The notes: generated by a model from the letters alone, not told the origin. A stretch of 38,136 bases of DNA from Actinomycetota bacterium (GCA_009886115.1 VFJJ01000115.1:1-38136), one strand, 5' to 3'; counted from the first letter of the stretch, positions 7,262 to 14,906 are shown. Program-made: numbers and translations.

Positions 7262-7816
7262 ATGACTTGGCTTCCTGAGACCGTCGACGGCGACACCGAA
7301 CTCGACCGGGTGTTCGGGCTCCGTCCCGAGCTGTACGCCGAGACGCGAGCCTGGTACGGGCACATCTTCACGCCGCCCGTGTGCGACCCCGTGATCCTCG
7401 AGCTGGTGCGCCTGCGCGTGGCCGAGCTGCACCGCTGCGACTCGGAGCTGGCCATCCGCTACGAGGTGGCGCGATCGGCCGGGCTCGACGACGACAAGGC
7501 CGCGGCCGTGGCCCGCTGGCCCACCGATCCCCGGTTCAGCGAAGCCGAGCGGGCCTGCCTCGCCTTCGCCGAGGCGTTCGTGATCGACGTGCACTCGGTG
7601 ACCGACGCCGACACCGAGGCGGTGCGCCGTCATCTCAGCGATCCCGAGCTCATGGGCCTGTGCAACGCCCTGGCGTGCTACGACGGCTTCATGCGCTTGC
7701 GCATTCTGCTGGGTGTCGGCCCACCGGCGGGCGCTGGCGCCGGTGCCGCCTCCTCAGCCGTCGGCCGTCCGATCTTGGTCGCGACCCCCACGGCCGATGC
7801 CCACACGCTGTTCTGA
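7262..7816 (+). CDS. carboxymuconolactone decarboxylase (CMD/AhpD-like) family protein lacking the second Cys
   Basis: A 184-residue all-helical CMD/AhpD-like protein. The core reads VILELVRLRVAELHRC and continues with DSELAIRYEVARSAGL. In redox-active family members this is a CxxC pair followed by a His; here Cys59 is kept but the second position is Glu62, so the classical disulphide peroxidase chemistry is not possible. The C-terminal half (FSEAERACLAFAEAF, DPELMGLCNALACYDGFMRLR) is the usual second helical segment. The last 30 residues are low-complexity Ala/Gly. The neighbouring downstream gene is a paralogue carrying Cys-x-x-Sec at the same place, so the two may form a hetero-oligomer. 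Confidence 0.8.
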   Translation: MTWLPETVDGDTELDRVFGLRPELYAETRAWYGHIFTPPVCDPVILELVRLRVAELHRCDSELAIRYEVARSAGLDDDKAAAVARWPTDPRFSEAERACLAFAEAFVIDVHSVTDADTEAVRRHLSDPELMGLCNALACYDGFMRLRILLGVGPPAGAGAGAASSAVGRPILVATPTADAHTLF

Positions 7817-7870
7817 GCTACTCGTACCGGTATTCAATCTTTGACTACAGAGTGCCCGTCTGGAGAACCG

Positions 7871-8389
7871 ATGCCCCGTATCTCCCTCCCCGATGTCGAC
7901 AGCGACGATCCCGTCGCTTCGAGCCCGTTGGCCCATCAACCCCAGTTACTGTCCGACTTCATGACCGCGTACGGCACGTTGTGGAGCCACGGCGTGCTCG
8001 ATGGCGCGACCAAGGAGGTGGCTCGTCTCCGCAATGCGAGGGTCACCGACTGCGGTTTCTGAAGGAACGTGCGCTTCGCAGTTGCGAAGCATGAAGGCCT
8101 CACCGAGGACCTCGTCGCCCAGATCGACGACGGCTACGAGGACAGCACGCTTTCGCCCCGTCACAAGGCCGTGCTGCGGTTCTCCGACGCGTTCCTCCGT
8201 GATCCCCACGGGCTCTCGGAGTCGGCCCGAGCGGAGCTCCTCGAGCACTACAGCGCCGAGCAGATCGTCGAGCTCGCGGCGGGTCTGGCCATGTTCATGG
8301 GCACGTCGAAGATCGCCGTGGCCCTCGGCAACGCGCCCTCAGACATGCCCGTGATGGAGCTGCCGACCCCCGTCCGCCCATCGACCTGA
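7871..8389 (+). CDS. CMD/AhpD-like protein, predicted selenoprotein (Sec64 = TGA 8060-8062)
   Basis: Read through the in-frame TGA at 8060-8062, this is a 172-residue CMD-domain protein of normal length. The family core is KEVARLRNARVTDCGF-Sec-RNVRFAVAKHEGL: Cys61 and Sec64 form a CxxU pair where relatives have CxxC, and Glu49 matches the proton-relay Glu of AhpD. The His usually four residues after the second Cys is Arg68. Downstream are LSPRHKAVLRFSDAFL and a Met/Gly-containing last helix, both family-like. The ATG at 7871 follows GGAGAACCG, a good ribosome binding site; TTG 7841 is less likely. The expected role is a thiol/selenol peroxidase or disulphide reductase. A perfect 7-bp hairpin follows the TGA. 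Confidence 0.87.
8063..8090 (+). promoter_or_regulatory. putative bacterial SECIS element of the CMD selenoprotein
   Basis: Bases 8073-8079 (GCUUCGC) pair perfectly with 8084-8090 (GCGAAGC) around the loop AGUU at 8080-8083. The loop starts 18 nt after the last base of the TGA and has G as its second base, as required by the bacterial SECIS consensus. The spacing equals that of the arsC-like hairpin. Found by eye; folding energy not computed. Confidence 0.6.
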
Positions 8390-8406
8390 GGGCTGCCGTG
8401 GGTGGC

Positions 8407-8412
8407 TAGCGT
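8407..8412 (+). promoter_or_regulatory. -10-like box upstream of Pro-rich membrane protein
   Basis: TAGCGT lies about 60 bp before the GTG at 8472. A transcript from here would have a short leader of about 53 nt that includes GGAGG at the right distance from that GTG. Confidence 0.3.
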
Positions 8413-8471
8413 TGACCGTCGAGCCGCCCGGGCGCACCGGGCGGCCCTGGAAACCTCAGCTCGGAGGCGTC

Positions 8472-9437
8472 GTGGCGACCCAGGCAGGCCCCAAGACCAA
8501 GATGGCGACCGGCATCGTCCATGCCGGCGCGCTCATCGCCATCATCGGCACGTTCCTGAAGTGGGTCACCTTCAGCGACGAGGTCAACGATGCCTTCGAC
8601 TCGTTCGGCGAGATGCCGAACGAGACGGGGATCGACGGCGGCGACGGGTTCATCATCATCGTGGTCGCTCTGGTCGCCGCTGTGCTCGTCATCGTGGGCA
8701 AGAAGGCCAACAAGGTGCGCGGGATGGGGATCGTCGCGATCGTCGCCGCCGTCGTGTCGTTCCTCGTGTACATCGCCAACGCCGCCGACGTCAGTAGCGC
8801 CAACGACGATCTCGCGGTCTTCGGCTTCGAAGAGGGTCTGAGCATCGGTGTGGGGATCTGGGTGGGGATCATCGGATCGTTGGTGATGCTCGTGGGGGCG
8901 ATCATGTATCTGGTCTCGGGGTCGAAGGCCGCATCCGTGTGGCCGCCGGCGGGTGGGCCCGGTGCGCCGGCTCCGGGTGGATGGCCGCAGGCTCCGCAGG
9001 CCGGTCAGGTCCAGCCCGGTGGTTGGCCGCAGGCTGGTGCTCCGCAGGGCCCGGCCCCTGCTCCTGGCGGATGGCCGCAGGCTGGTGCTCCGCAGGGCCC
9101 GGCCCCTGCTCCTGGCGGATGGCCGCAGGCTGGCTACCCCCAGGACTCCACGTACAGTGCCCAGCCCGGCTACCCGCAGCCCGATGCGGTTCCGGCGCCG
9201 CCCCCCGGCTCGGGGTCGTTTGCCCCGCCGCCGGCTGCAGCGCCGCCGCTTCCGCCCCTGCCTCCGCTTCCTACACCCGGCGCTGGCGTGCCCACGAGTG
9301 CCGACGCCGGTGCCACCCGGGCGCTCTCGGCCGAGGAGATCGAGACCGCGCGGCGGCTTCGGGCCGGCGAGCAGCCGCCCCCGCCCCCGCCCCCGCCTCC
9401 GGGGCCTCCCCCTCCGCCTCCGGGGGCTCCGCAGTAG
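8472..9437 (+). CDS. four-TM membrane protein with Pro/Gly-rich repeat tail
   Basis: A 321-residue protein. The GTG at 8472 was chosen because GGAGGCGTC precedes it; upstream in-frame codons lack a ribosome binding site. Transmembrane segments are near residues 14-31, 60-76, 85-103 and 125-149, with an acidic loop between the first two. Residues 155-321 are a low-complexity tail: repeats of the type PAPGGWPQAGAPQGPA, then Pro/Ala runs, a short helical patch ALSAEEIETARRLRAGEQ, and a final polyproline stretch. Such tails occur in actinobacterial DUF4190-like and signalling membrane proteins. The tail may bind partner domains; function unknown. Confidence 0.8.
   Translation: MATQAGPKTKMATGIVHAGALIAIIGTFLKWVTFSDEVNDAFDSFGEMPNETGIDGGDGFIIIVVALVAAVLVIVGKKANKVRGMGIVAIVAAVVSFLVYIANAADVSSANDDLAVFGFEEGLSIGVGIWVGIIGSLVMLVGAIMYLVSGSKAASVWPPAGGPGAPAPGGWPQAPQAGQVQPGGWPQAGAPQGPAPAPGGWPQAGAPQGPAPAPGGWPQAGYPQDSTYSAQPGYPQPDAVPAPPPGSGSFAPPPAAAPPLPPLPPLPTPGAGVPTSADAGATRALSAEEIETARRLRAGEQPPPPPPPPPGPPPPPPGAPQ
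9024..9134 (+). repeat. 48-bp direct repeats inside the Pro-rich tail
   Basis: A 48-base unit is present at 9024-9071 and again, apparently identical, at 9072-9119, followed by a partial third copy. It encodes the 16-residue Pro/Gly/Gln repeat. Identical DNA rather than just identical protein suggests recent expansion. Confidence 0.8.
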
Positions 9438-9502
9438 AACACGCTCGGTGCCACCGGTCGTCGCGCTCGCTCGCAGGGCGCCGGCCGGGCGAGACTGCGC
9501 CC

Positions 9503-9856
9503 ATGCAGACACCCGAGAAGATCGGCAACATCATCGTGGCCGTCGTCGACATGGACGCCGCCGTCACCTTCTACGGCACCACCATGGGCCTCGAGCTCAA
9601 GTTCCGTGACGGTGACCGCTTCGCAGCGTTCAACGGTGGCGGCGTGACGCTGGCACTGGTGTCGGGCGAGGAGGACGTCACCGGTGGCGTCACCGCCCCG
9701 TCGTTCAAGGTCGCCGACGTGGCCGGCGCCGTCGCCGATCTGGTGGCTGGCGGGGCCACCGTCGTCCTCGGTGCCACCGATGGCCCGCATGAGACCCGCG
9801 CCGTCGTGCGAGACCCGTCAGGAAACACGCTCGTCCTCTACGGCCCCAAGGCCTGA
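9503..9856 (+). CDS. small VOC family protein
   Basis: A 117-residue single VOC module pair: KIGNIIVAVVDMDAAVTFYG, GDRFAAFNGGGVTLALVSG, APSFKVADVAGAVADLVAGG and ETRAVVRDPSGNTLVLYGPK, the last being the typical C-terminal strand with DPSGN. Such proteins include glyoxalase I, fosfomycin/bleomycin resistance proteins and many of unknown substrate. No ribosome binding site is visible; a GAGACT hexamer 6 nt before the ATG suggests a leaderless transcript. It converges on the thiolase gene, with an 79-bp gap containing GC-rich inverted repeats. Confidence 0.85.
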   Translation: MQTPEKIGNIIVAVVDMDAAVTFYGTTMGLELKFRDGDRFAAFNGGGVTLALVSGEEDVTGGVTAPSFKVADVAGAVADLVAGGATVVLGATDGPHETRAVVRDPSGNTLVLYGPKA

Positions 9857-9935
9857 CGGGGCAGGGCCGCCGTTGCTGCCTCGGCCGCGGCGGCAGCCCT
9901 TGAGGGTCGGGCGGACCGCGAGGTCGAAGAAGGCG

Positions 9936-11114
9936 CTACAGGCGCTCGATGATGGTGACGTTGGCCTGGCCGCCGCCTTCGCACATCGTCTGGAGGCCGT
10001 AGCGGCCGCCCGTGCGCTCGAGCTCGCCGAGCATGGTGGTCATGAGCCGAACGCCGGTGGCGCCAAGGGGATGGCCGAGCGCGATGGCCCCGCCGTTGAT
10101 GTTCACCTTGGCCAGATCGGCGCCGGTCTCTTTCTGCCAGGCCAGCACGACCGAGGCGAAGGCCTCGTTGATCTCGATGGCGTCCATCTGGTCGAGGGTC
10201 ATGCCGCTCTTCTTGAGCGCGTAGGCCGTCGCCGGGATGGGCGCGGTGAGCATGTAGATCGGGTCGTCGGCCCGCACGCTGATGTGGTGGATGCGGGCCC
10301 GCGGCTTCCACCCGTAACGCTTCACGGCATCCTCCGACGCGATCAGCATCGCCGAGGCGGCGTCGGAGATCTGGCTCGACACCGCCGCGGTGAGCCGGCC
10401 CCCTTCCAGCAGCGTCGGGAGCTTGGCCATCTTCTCGAGCGTCGTGTCGCCGCGGATGCCCTCGTCGCGGGCGTGGACGTGTTCGGTGCCGTCGGCCAGC
10501 GTCACGGTCATGGGCACGATCTCGCGCTCGAACCGGCCCTCTGCGGTGGCCCGCGCGGCCCGCTGGTGCGACTCGAGAGCGAAGCGCTCCATGTCCTCGC
10601 GGGAGATGTCCCACTTCTCGGCGATCATCTCCGCTCCCCGGAACTGCGACACCTCGCCGCTGCCGTAGCGCGCCACCCAGCCGGTGGAGCCGGTGAACGG
10701 ATCGGTGAAGCCGAACTGCTCGGCGACGAGCATCGCCGAGGAGATCGGGATGGCGCTCATGTTCTGGCATCCGCCGGCCACGATGAGGTCGCTCGTTCCG
10801 CTCAGCACCGCCTGGGCGCCGAAGTGCACCGCCTGCTGCGACGACCCGCACTGGCGGTCGACGGTGACCCCGGGCACCTCCTGCGGCAGCCCGGCGGCCA
10901 GCCAGCACGTCCGGCCGATGTCGCCGGCCTGGGGCCCGATGTTGTCGAGCGTGCCCCACACCACGTCGTCGACCTCGATCGGATCGACGCCCGTCCGCTC
11001 GACGAGCGCCGTGAGGATGTGCGCCCCGAGGTCGGCCGGATGCACCCGGGCCAGGCTCCCGCCCCGCTTGCCCACGCCCGTCCGGCACGTGTCGATGATG
11101 TAGGCCTCGGCCAT
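9936..11114 (-). CDS. fadA6: FadA6-like thiolase (acetyl-CoA acetyltransferase)
   Basis: A 392-residue thiolase. Cys89 in TVDRQCGSSQQAVHFG is the acyl-accepting nucleophile; NGGAIALGHPLGATG carries the active-site His, and TMCEGGGQANV the second catalytic Cys. The start at ATG 11114 follows TGGAGGAAACCC. The sequence, including QFRGAEMIAEKW and MLTAPIPATAYAL, recalls mycobacterial FadA6, which thiolytically cleaves the ring-opened beta-keto C-ring product of cholesterol degradation. That assignment rests on recollection of the family and on the steroid operon upstream. A general acetoacetyl-CoA thiolase is the alternative. It is the last gene of the minus-strand cluster. Confidence 0.88.
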   Translation of the reverse strand: MAEAYIIDTCRTGVGKRGGSLARVHPADLGAHILTALVERTGVDPIEVDDVVWGTLDNIGPQAGDIGRTCWLAAGLPQEVPGVTVDRQCGSSQQAVHFGAQAVLSGTSDLIVAGGCQNMSAIPISSAMLVAEQFGFTDPFTGSTGWVARYGSGEVSQFRGAEMIAEKWDISREDMERFALESHQRAARATAEGRFEREIVPMTVTLADGTEHVHARDEGIRGDTTLEKMAKLPTLLEGGRLTAAVSSQISDAASAMLIASEDAVKRYGWKPRARIHHISVRADDPIYMLTAPIPATAYALKKSGMTLDQMDAIEINEAFASVVLAWQKETGADLAKVNINGGAIALGHPLGATGVRLMTTMLGELERTGGRYGLQTMCEGGGQANVTIIERL

Positions 11115-11119
11115 GGGTT

Positions 11120-11169
11120 TCCTCCAGGTGGTAAGGAGCGTGAGATCGCCCATCGTTGTGCCTGGAGGA
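11120..11169 (-). promoter_or_regulatory. inverted repeat covering the thiolase ribosome binding site
   Basis: On the minus strand, UCCUCCAGG (from 11169-11161) can pair with CCUGGAGGA (from 11128-11120) around a 32-base loop. The second arm contains the GGAGG ribosome binding site of the thiolase gene. It may mask the site or be an operator; by-eye observation only. Confidence 0.35.
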
Positions 11170-11186
11170 TACCGGTGCCTCGATGC

Positions 11187-11753
11187 TCAGTCCCCGGTCG
11201 TGCCGTCGGTGAGCTCGCGGAGGATGTCGGCGTGGCCGACGTGGCGAGCGGTCTCCTCGATCATGTGGACGAGGATCCAACGCAGGCTCACCGACCGTCC
11301 GCCGTAGGCACGCGTGCCGACGGCCGACAGGCTGTCGAGGGTGGCTGCTGCTGCCACGATGCGCCGCGACGCCTCGCACTCCTGCACGTAGTCGGCAACG
11401 GCTTGGGCGATCGACGCCTCGGCGATGTCGTCGAAGTCGGGTTCTTCGCCGGCTTGGTAGCCGGCCTCGGGGCCGTACAGGCCCTCGACGTTCTCGCCAG
11501 CGAAGCGGCGGCGGAACCAGACCCGTTCGACCTCGGCGCAATGGCGGACCAGGCCGACGATCGTCGTCTTCGACGCCACGTGCCGCGCCCTCCCCTGCTC
11601 GTCGGAGATCCCCGTGGCCTTGAGCACCAAGGCCTGGCGGTACCAGTCGAGGAACTCGGTGAGCGTCGAGCGCTCATCGGCGTCGGGCTGTGGGTCGGTG
11701 CGGGGATCATCGACGGGCGATGTCGTCGGTTCGGTGTGCGGTATGTCGGTCAC
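11187..11753 (-). CDS. DinB/DUF664 family protein
   Basis: A 188-residue four-helix-bundle protein of the DinB/DUF664 (mycothiol-transferase-like) superfamily. Recognisable parts are LTEFLDWYRQALVLKATGIS, LVRHCAEVERVWFRRRF and the closing ILVHMIEETARHVGHADILRE. The His residues in the second and third segments are the usual divalent-metal ligands. Actinobacterial relatives include mycothiol- or bacillithiol-dependent transferases, but the substrate is unknown. The GTG start at 11753 overlaps the preceding stop by 4 bp (GTGA), so translation is coupled to the oxidoreductase gene. Confidence 0.85.
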   Translation of the reverse strand: MTDIPHTEPTTSPVDDPRTDPQPDADERSTLTEFLDWYRQALVLKATGISDEQGRARHVASKTTIVGLVRHCAEVERVWFRRRFAGENVEGLYGPEAGYQAGEEPDFDDIAEASIAQAVADYVQECEASRRIVAAAATLDSLSAVGTRAYGGRSVSLRWILVHMIEETARHVGHADILRELTDGTTGD

Positions 11754-12814
11754 GGCCGGCCGAAGGCTTGGCGGGGCAGGGTGAGGGGGAGATCGAGCGA
11801 GCTCACGAGACCGGGAGGGGCGTCGCACACGGCGGGGATGGCGTTGACGATCCGCATCGTGGTGGCGAGCATGCCTTCGGAGCTGAACGTGTCGGGGGTG
11901 CCGACGGTGAGCTCGCACTGCATCTCGGGTTCGCCGTCGACGACGACCCGGTAGGTGCCGTCGCGTCGGGCCGTCGGCCATTCGGCGGCGATGTCGAGCG
12001 CCATCCGGTTGACGTGCTCGATGACGATCGCGTCGCGACCGTCGACCACGCCGATCGTCTCGAAGCGAACGGCGCCAACGGTTCCGGCCTCGATCACGCC
12101 ACATGCCACCTCGAGGCGGCGCGGTGTCAGCGCACGCTCGTACGTCTCACGGATCTCGTCGAGCTCGACACCCATGGCATCGGCGATCATGCGGACCGGC
12201 GCGCCCCAGGTTCCGCCCTGAGCACCGTTGAGCGCCATGAGGGGAACGTGCTCGACGGGCTGGCCGAAGCCGAACACCTCACGCATGACGAACTCGACCG
12301 GGTAGTCCCAGTAACAGAAGATCTCCTGCACCCGTACCGAGCGCACCGTCTTCGACATCGTCATGAGGCCCAGGACGAACTGGTCGCCCGCGAACCCGGG
12401 CTCGATGCCCGAGGCGTAGAGGGTTGCTCCACCCCGCTCGGCAGCCACCTCCAGACGTTGCCGGTTCGTAGGGTGGTAGGCCGGCGGGTACACGAGCGCC
12501 GCGGTGGTCACGGTGACCACGTTGATGCCGGCCTCGAGGAAGCGCACATAATCGGGCACGGCCACGGCGTCGAGGCTCGGGCCGCTGGCCGTGTAACAGA
12601 TGCAATCGGGAGCGAGCGCGATCAGCGCGTCAGCGTCGTTGGTGGCCGCCAACCCGATGGGTGCGCCGCCTGCAAGCACGCCTGCGTCGACGCCGACCTT
12701 CTCGGGCGAGTGCACCCAGACTCCCACGAGCTCCAGGTCGGGTCGCTGCGTGATCGCCCCGATCGCTCGCGATCCGATGCCCCCGGTTCCCCACACCGCC
12801 ACTCGTATCGTCAC
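11750..12814 (-). CDS. NAD(P)-dependent oxidoreductase, dihydrodipicolinate reductase-like fold
   Basis: A 354-residue protein with an N-terminal Rossmann motif VAVWGTGGIGSRAIGAI and the order seen in the amine dehydrogenase / 2,4-diaminopentanoate dehydrogenase-like family (DapB_N fold): GINVVTVTTAALVYPPAY, ATLYASGIEPGFAGDQ and a C-terminal domain. Actinomycetes carry many copies of unknown substrate, several near steroid or fatty-acid genes. The GTG start follows a 98-bp gap that holds a heptamer repeat. It overlaps the DinB gene by 4 bp. Whether it acts on steroid intermediates is not shown by the sequence. Confidence 0.85.
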   Translation of the reverse strand: MTIRVAVWGTGGIGSRAIGAITQRPDLELVGVWVHSPEKVGVDAGVLAGGAPIGLAATNDADALIALAPDCICYTASGPSLDAVAVPDYVRFLEAGINVVTVTTAALVYPPAYHPTNRQRLEVAAERGGATLYASGIEPGFAGDQFVLGLMTMSKTVRSVRVQEIFCYWDYPVEFVMREVFGFGQPVEHVPLMALNGAQGGTWGAPVRMIADAMGVELDEIRETYERALTPRRLEVACGVIEAGTVGAVRFETIGVVDGRDAIVIEHVNRMALDIAAEWPTARRDGTYRVVVDGEPEMQCELTVGTPDTFSSEGMLATTMRIVNAIPAVCDAPPGLVSSLDLPLTLPRQAFGRP

Positions 12815-12844
12815 CTGCGGACCCTATTCCCTGGCCCGACGGCT

Positions 12845-12876
<32 letters not shown>

Positions 12877-12912
12877 CGCCCGCGGCCTCGTTCGCCGCGT
12901 GTCTCGCTGGGC

Positions 12913-13572
12913 TCAACCGTCCGGAACGGGTCCGGGCGTGCGCCAGTGGTCGACGAGCGAGTGGCCGAGCTCGGCGAAGAGCGCTCGGAGCGCTGGGAGC
13001 GAGATCCCCATCACGTTCCCGGCGCAGCCGTCGATACCGTCGATGAACGCCGCCCCGAGCCCCTCCAACGTGAACGCGCCGGCACAACCGAGCGGCTCGC
13101 CGGTGGCCACGTAGGCCGCGATCTCACGATCGGACGGCTCGCCGAAGCGAACGGTCGAGGCGATGGTCGCCGACGCCTCCCGGTGGTTGGCGGTGTCGAT
13201 CACGCAGTGGCCGGTGACGAGCGTTCCGGCCTTGCCCCGCATGGCCTGCCAGCGCTCGATGGCCTGGACGGTCGACGCGGGCTTGCCATACGGGCGGCCG
13301 TCCAGATCGAGCACCGAGTCGCAGCCGATCACCAGCGCGGCGGGTGCGGCCGGCCCGGCCTCGCGGACCGACGCCGCGGTGAGGAGGGCGGCGACAGTTC
13401 GGGCCTTGCGGCGGGCGAGCTCGAGCGCGATCTCTGCTGGCGCGCCGATGACCCCGTCCTCGTCGACGCCGCTCACCACCACCTCGGTCTCGAGCCCGGC
13501 GAGGCGCAGCACCCGCAACCGCGACGCCGACGCCGACGCCAGCACGAGCCGATGAGAAGCGAGCAGTGCCAT
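12913..13572 (-). CDS. maf: Maf-like nucleotide pyrophosphatase
   Basis: A 219-residue Maf/Ham1-fold protein. The N-terminal [19 protein letters not shown] is the phosphate-binding loop, followed by SGVDED, a helix with ELARRKA, the central [18 protein letters not shown] (Asp and Lys of the active site), TGHCVI and the C-terminal [19 protein letters not shown]. Maf proteins hydrolyse non-canonical or 5-methylated pyrimidine nucleoside triphosphates and are linked to septum control. The ATG at 13572 is preferred: it starts right before the domain and is preceded by GGTGA, while the upstream TTG lies inside a palindromic repeat. Its place inside a steroid cluster is unusual. Confidence 0.88.
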   Translation of the reverse strand: MALLASHRLVLASASASRLRVLRLAGLETEVVVSGVDEDGVIGAPAEIALELARRKARTVAALLTAASVREAGPAAPAALVIGCDSVLDLDGRPYGKPASTVQAIERWQAMRGKAGTLVTGHCVIDTANHREASATIASTVRFGEPSDREIAAYVATGEPLGCAGAFTLEGLGAAFIDGIDGCAGNVMGISLPALRALFAELGHSLVDHWRTPGPVPDG

Positions 13573-13583
13573 GCCGTAGTTCA

Positions 13584-13633
13584 CCAACTGTCAGCGTGGC
13601 GGGCCGTATCCGGCCCCTGACGCTGACAGTTGG
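13584..13633. repeat. palindromic repeat, copy 1 (imperfect)
   Basis: Two 23-base arms (13584-13606 and 13611-13633) flank the spacer TATC; 20 of 23 positions pair, with a 3-base mismatch block. The arm begins CCAACTGTCAGCGTGGCGGG. The same sequence recurs as copy 2 at 14907-14954. It lies between the acyl-CoA dehydrogenase stop and the maf start. Confidence 0.9.
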
Positions 13634-13652
13634 GAGGGGTGGGGGGTCGGCC

Positions 13653-14894
13653 TCAGCGGGGCTCGCGGGGGAGGCCGAGGACCCCTTCGCCGAGCACGTT
13701 GCGTTGGATCTCGGAGCTGCCGGCGTAGATGGTGTGGGCCCTGTCGTAGAGGAACGCGGTGAGGTTGCGGGCCACGTCGGGACTGGTATCGGCTGAGCCG
13801 CCGTACACCTGGCCGCCGATGCCGGCGATCGTCATCGAGAGCTCGGAGAGGTGGCGGTGCCATTGGCTCCAGTAGAGCTTACCGATGCTGCTCGCCGGAC
13901 CGGCCGCGCCCGACGCTGCCGCGGCCGAGAGCACCCGGAGGTTGTTGTAGCGCATGATCTCGAGGCCCACGTACGAGCGGGCGAGCTCCTGGCGCACGAC
14001 AGCGTCGTCGGCTTTCCCGCAGCGTTGCGCCGCCGTCAGCACTCCCTGGTACGTGCGGGCGTAGCCGAGCTGCTGGCCCAGCGTCGAGGCGCCCCGCTCG
14101 AAGTCGAGCGTGCCCATGGCGACCTTCCAGCCGCCGTTCACCTCGCCGACGATGTTTTCGGCGGCCGTGCGAGCGCCGTCGAAGAACACCTCGTTGAACT
14201 CCTCGCCGCCGCTCATCTGGGTGAGGGGGCGGACGGTGATCCCGGGCTGGCGCATGGGTACGAGGAGGTACGAGATGCCCCGGTGCTTGGTGGGCGCATC
14301 GGGATCGGTGCGGCACACGACGAAGCACCAGTCGGAGTGCTGCCCGTAGCTCGTCCACACCTTCTGCCCGTTGATGACCCACTCGCCGCCATCAGCGCCG
14401 TCGCCGCCTCCGGCGTCAGCACCACCGTCGCCGCCGGGGTCGAGGACGGCCCGGGTCTGCACGTTGGCCAGGTCGCTACCGGCGTCGGGCTCGGAGTAGC
14501 CCTGGCACCACAGCTCCTCCACACTCAGGATCTTGGGGAGGAAGCGGGCCTGTTGCGCGGGCGTTCCGAAGGCGATGAGCGTGGGGCCGAGCAGCGTCTC
14601 GCCCATGTTGGGCAAGCGGTTCTTGGCCTCCGAGGCCGCGTACTCCATGTGGAAGACGACCTGCTGGGTGAGCGTGGCGCCCCGTCCGCCGAACTCGGCC
14701 GGCCAGGACAGGCCGATCCAGCCGCCGTTGGCCAGCTCGCGCTCCCAGCCCACCTCCACGTCGAACGGCACCTCGTCGGTGCCCGGCCCGCCCTGGCCCT
14801 TCAAGCCGGCGAAGGGCCCGCGCACGTGCTCGTGCAGCCACGTGCGCACCTCGTCGCGGAACTCGGCGTCTTGGGGTGTGAGGGTGAGCTCCAT
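13653..14894 (-). CDS. fadE30: acyl-CoA dehydrogenase (FadE30-like)
   Basis: A 413-residue flavin acyl-CoA dehydrogenase. Family segments are ELANGGWIGLSWPAEFGGRG, CQGYSEPDAGSDLA (flavin/substrate loop), INGQKVWTSYGQHSDW, GASTLGQQLGYAR and the C-terminal TIYAGSSEIQRNVLGEGVLG. In that last motif, Ala replaces the Glu that many short-chain members use as base, so the base must lie elsewhere, as in other subclasses. A Gly/Asp-rich insert at residues 157-177 is unusual. The ATG at 14894 follows GGAGGGAACCC. Position next to an ipdF-like SDR, as in mycobacterial steroid gene clusters, suggests the FadE30 role on the C/D-ring indanone acyl-CoA. Confidence 0.85.
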   Translation of the reverse strand: MELTLTPQDAEFRDEVRTWLHEHVRGPFAGLKGQGGPGTDEVPFDVEVGWERELANGGWIGLSWPAEFGGRGATLTQQVVFHMEYAASEAKNRLPNMGETLLGPTLIAFGTPAQQARFLPKILSVEELWCQGYSEPDAGSDLANVQTRAVLDPGGDGGADAGGGDGADGGEWVINGQKVWTSYGQHSDWCFVVCRTDPDAPTKHRGISYLLVPMRQPGITVRPLTQMSGGEEFNEVFFDGARTAAENIVGEVNGGWKVAMGTLDFERGASTLGQQLGYARTYQGVLTAAQRCGKADDAVVRQELARSYVGLEIMRYNNLRVLSAAAASGAAGPASSIGKLYWSQWHRHLSELSMTIAGIGGQVYGGSADTSPDVARNLTAFLYDRAHTIYAGSSEIQRNVLGEGVLGLPREPR

Positions 14895-14906
14895 GGGTTC
14901 CCTCCG

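Noticed and set aside
7841-8062. Short ORF ending at TGA 8060-8062, with a separate ORF starting at 8069
   Set aside because: They are in the same frame and together make one complete CMD domain; two genes or a frameshift are not needed.
9857-9935. Terminator hairpin between the VOC and thiolase genes
   Set aside because: GCTGCC/GGCAGC pairing is possible, but GC-rich sequence gives many such pairs and no T-run follows.
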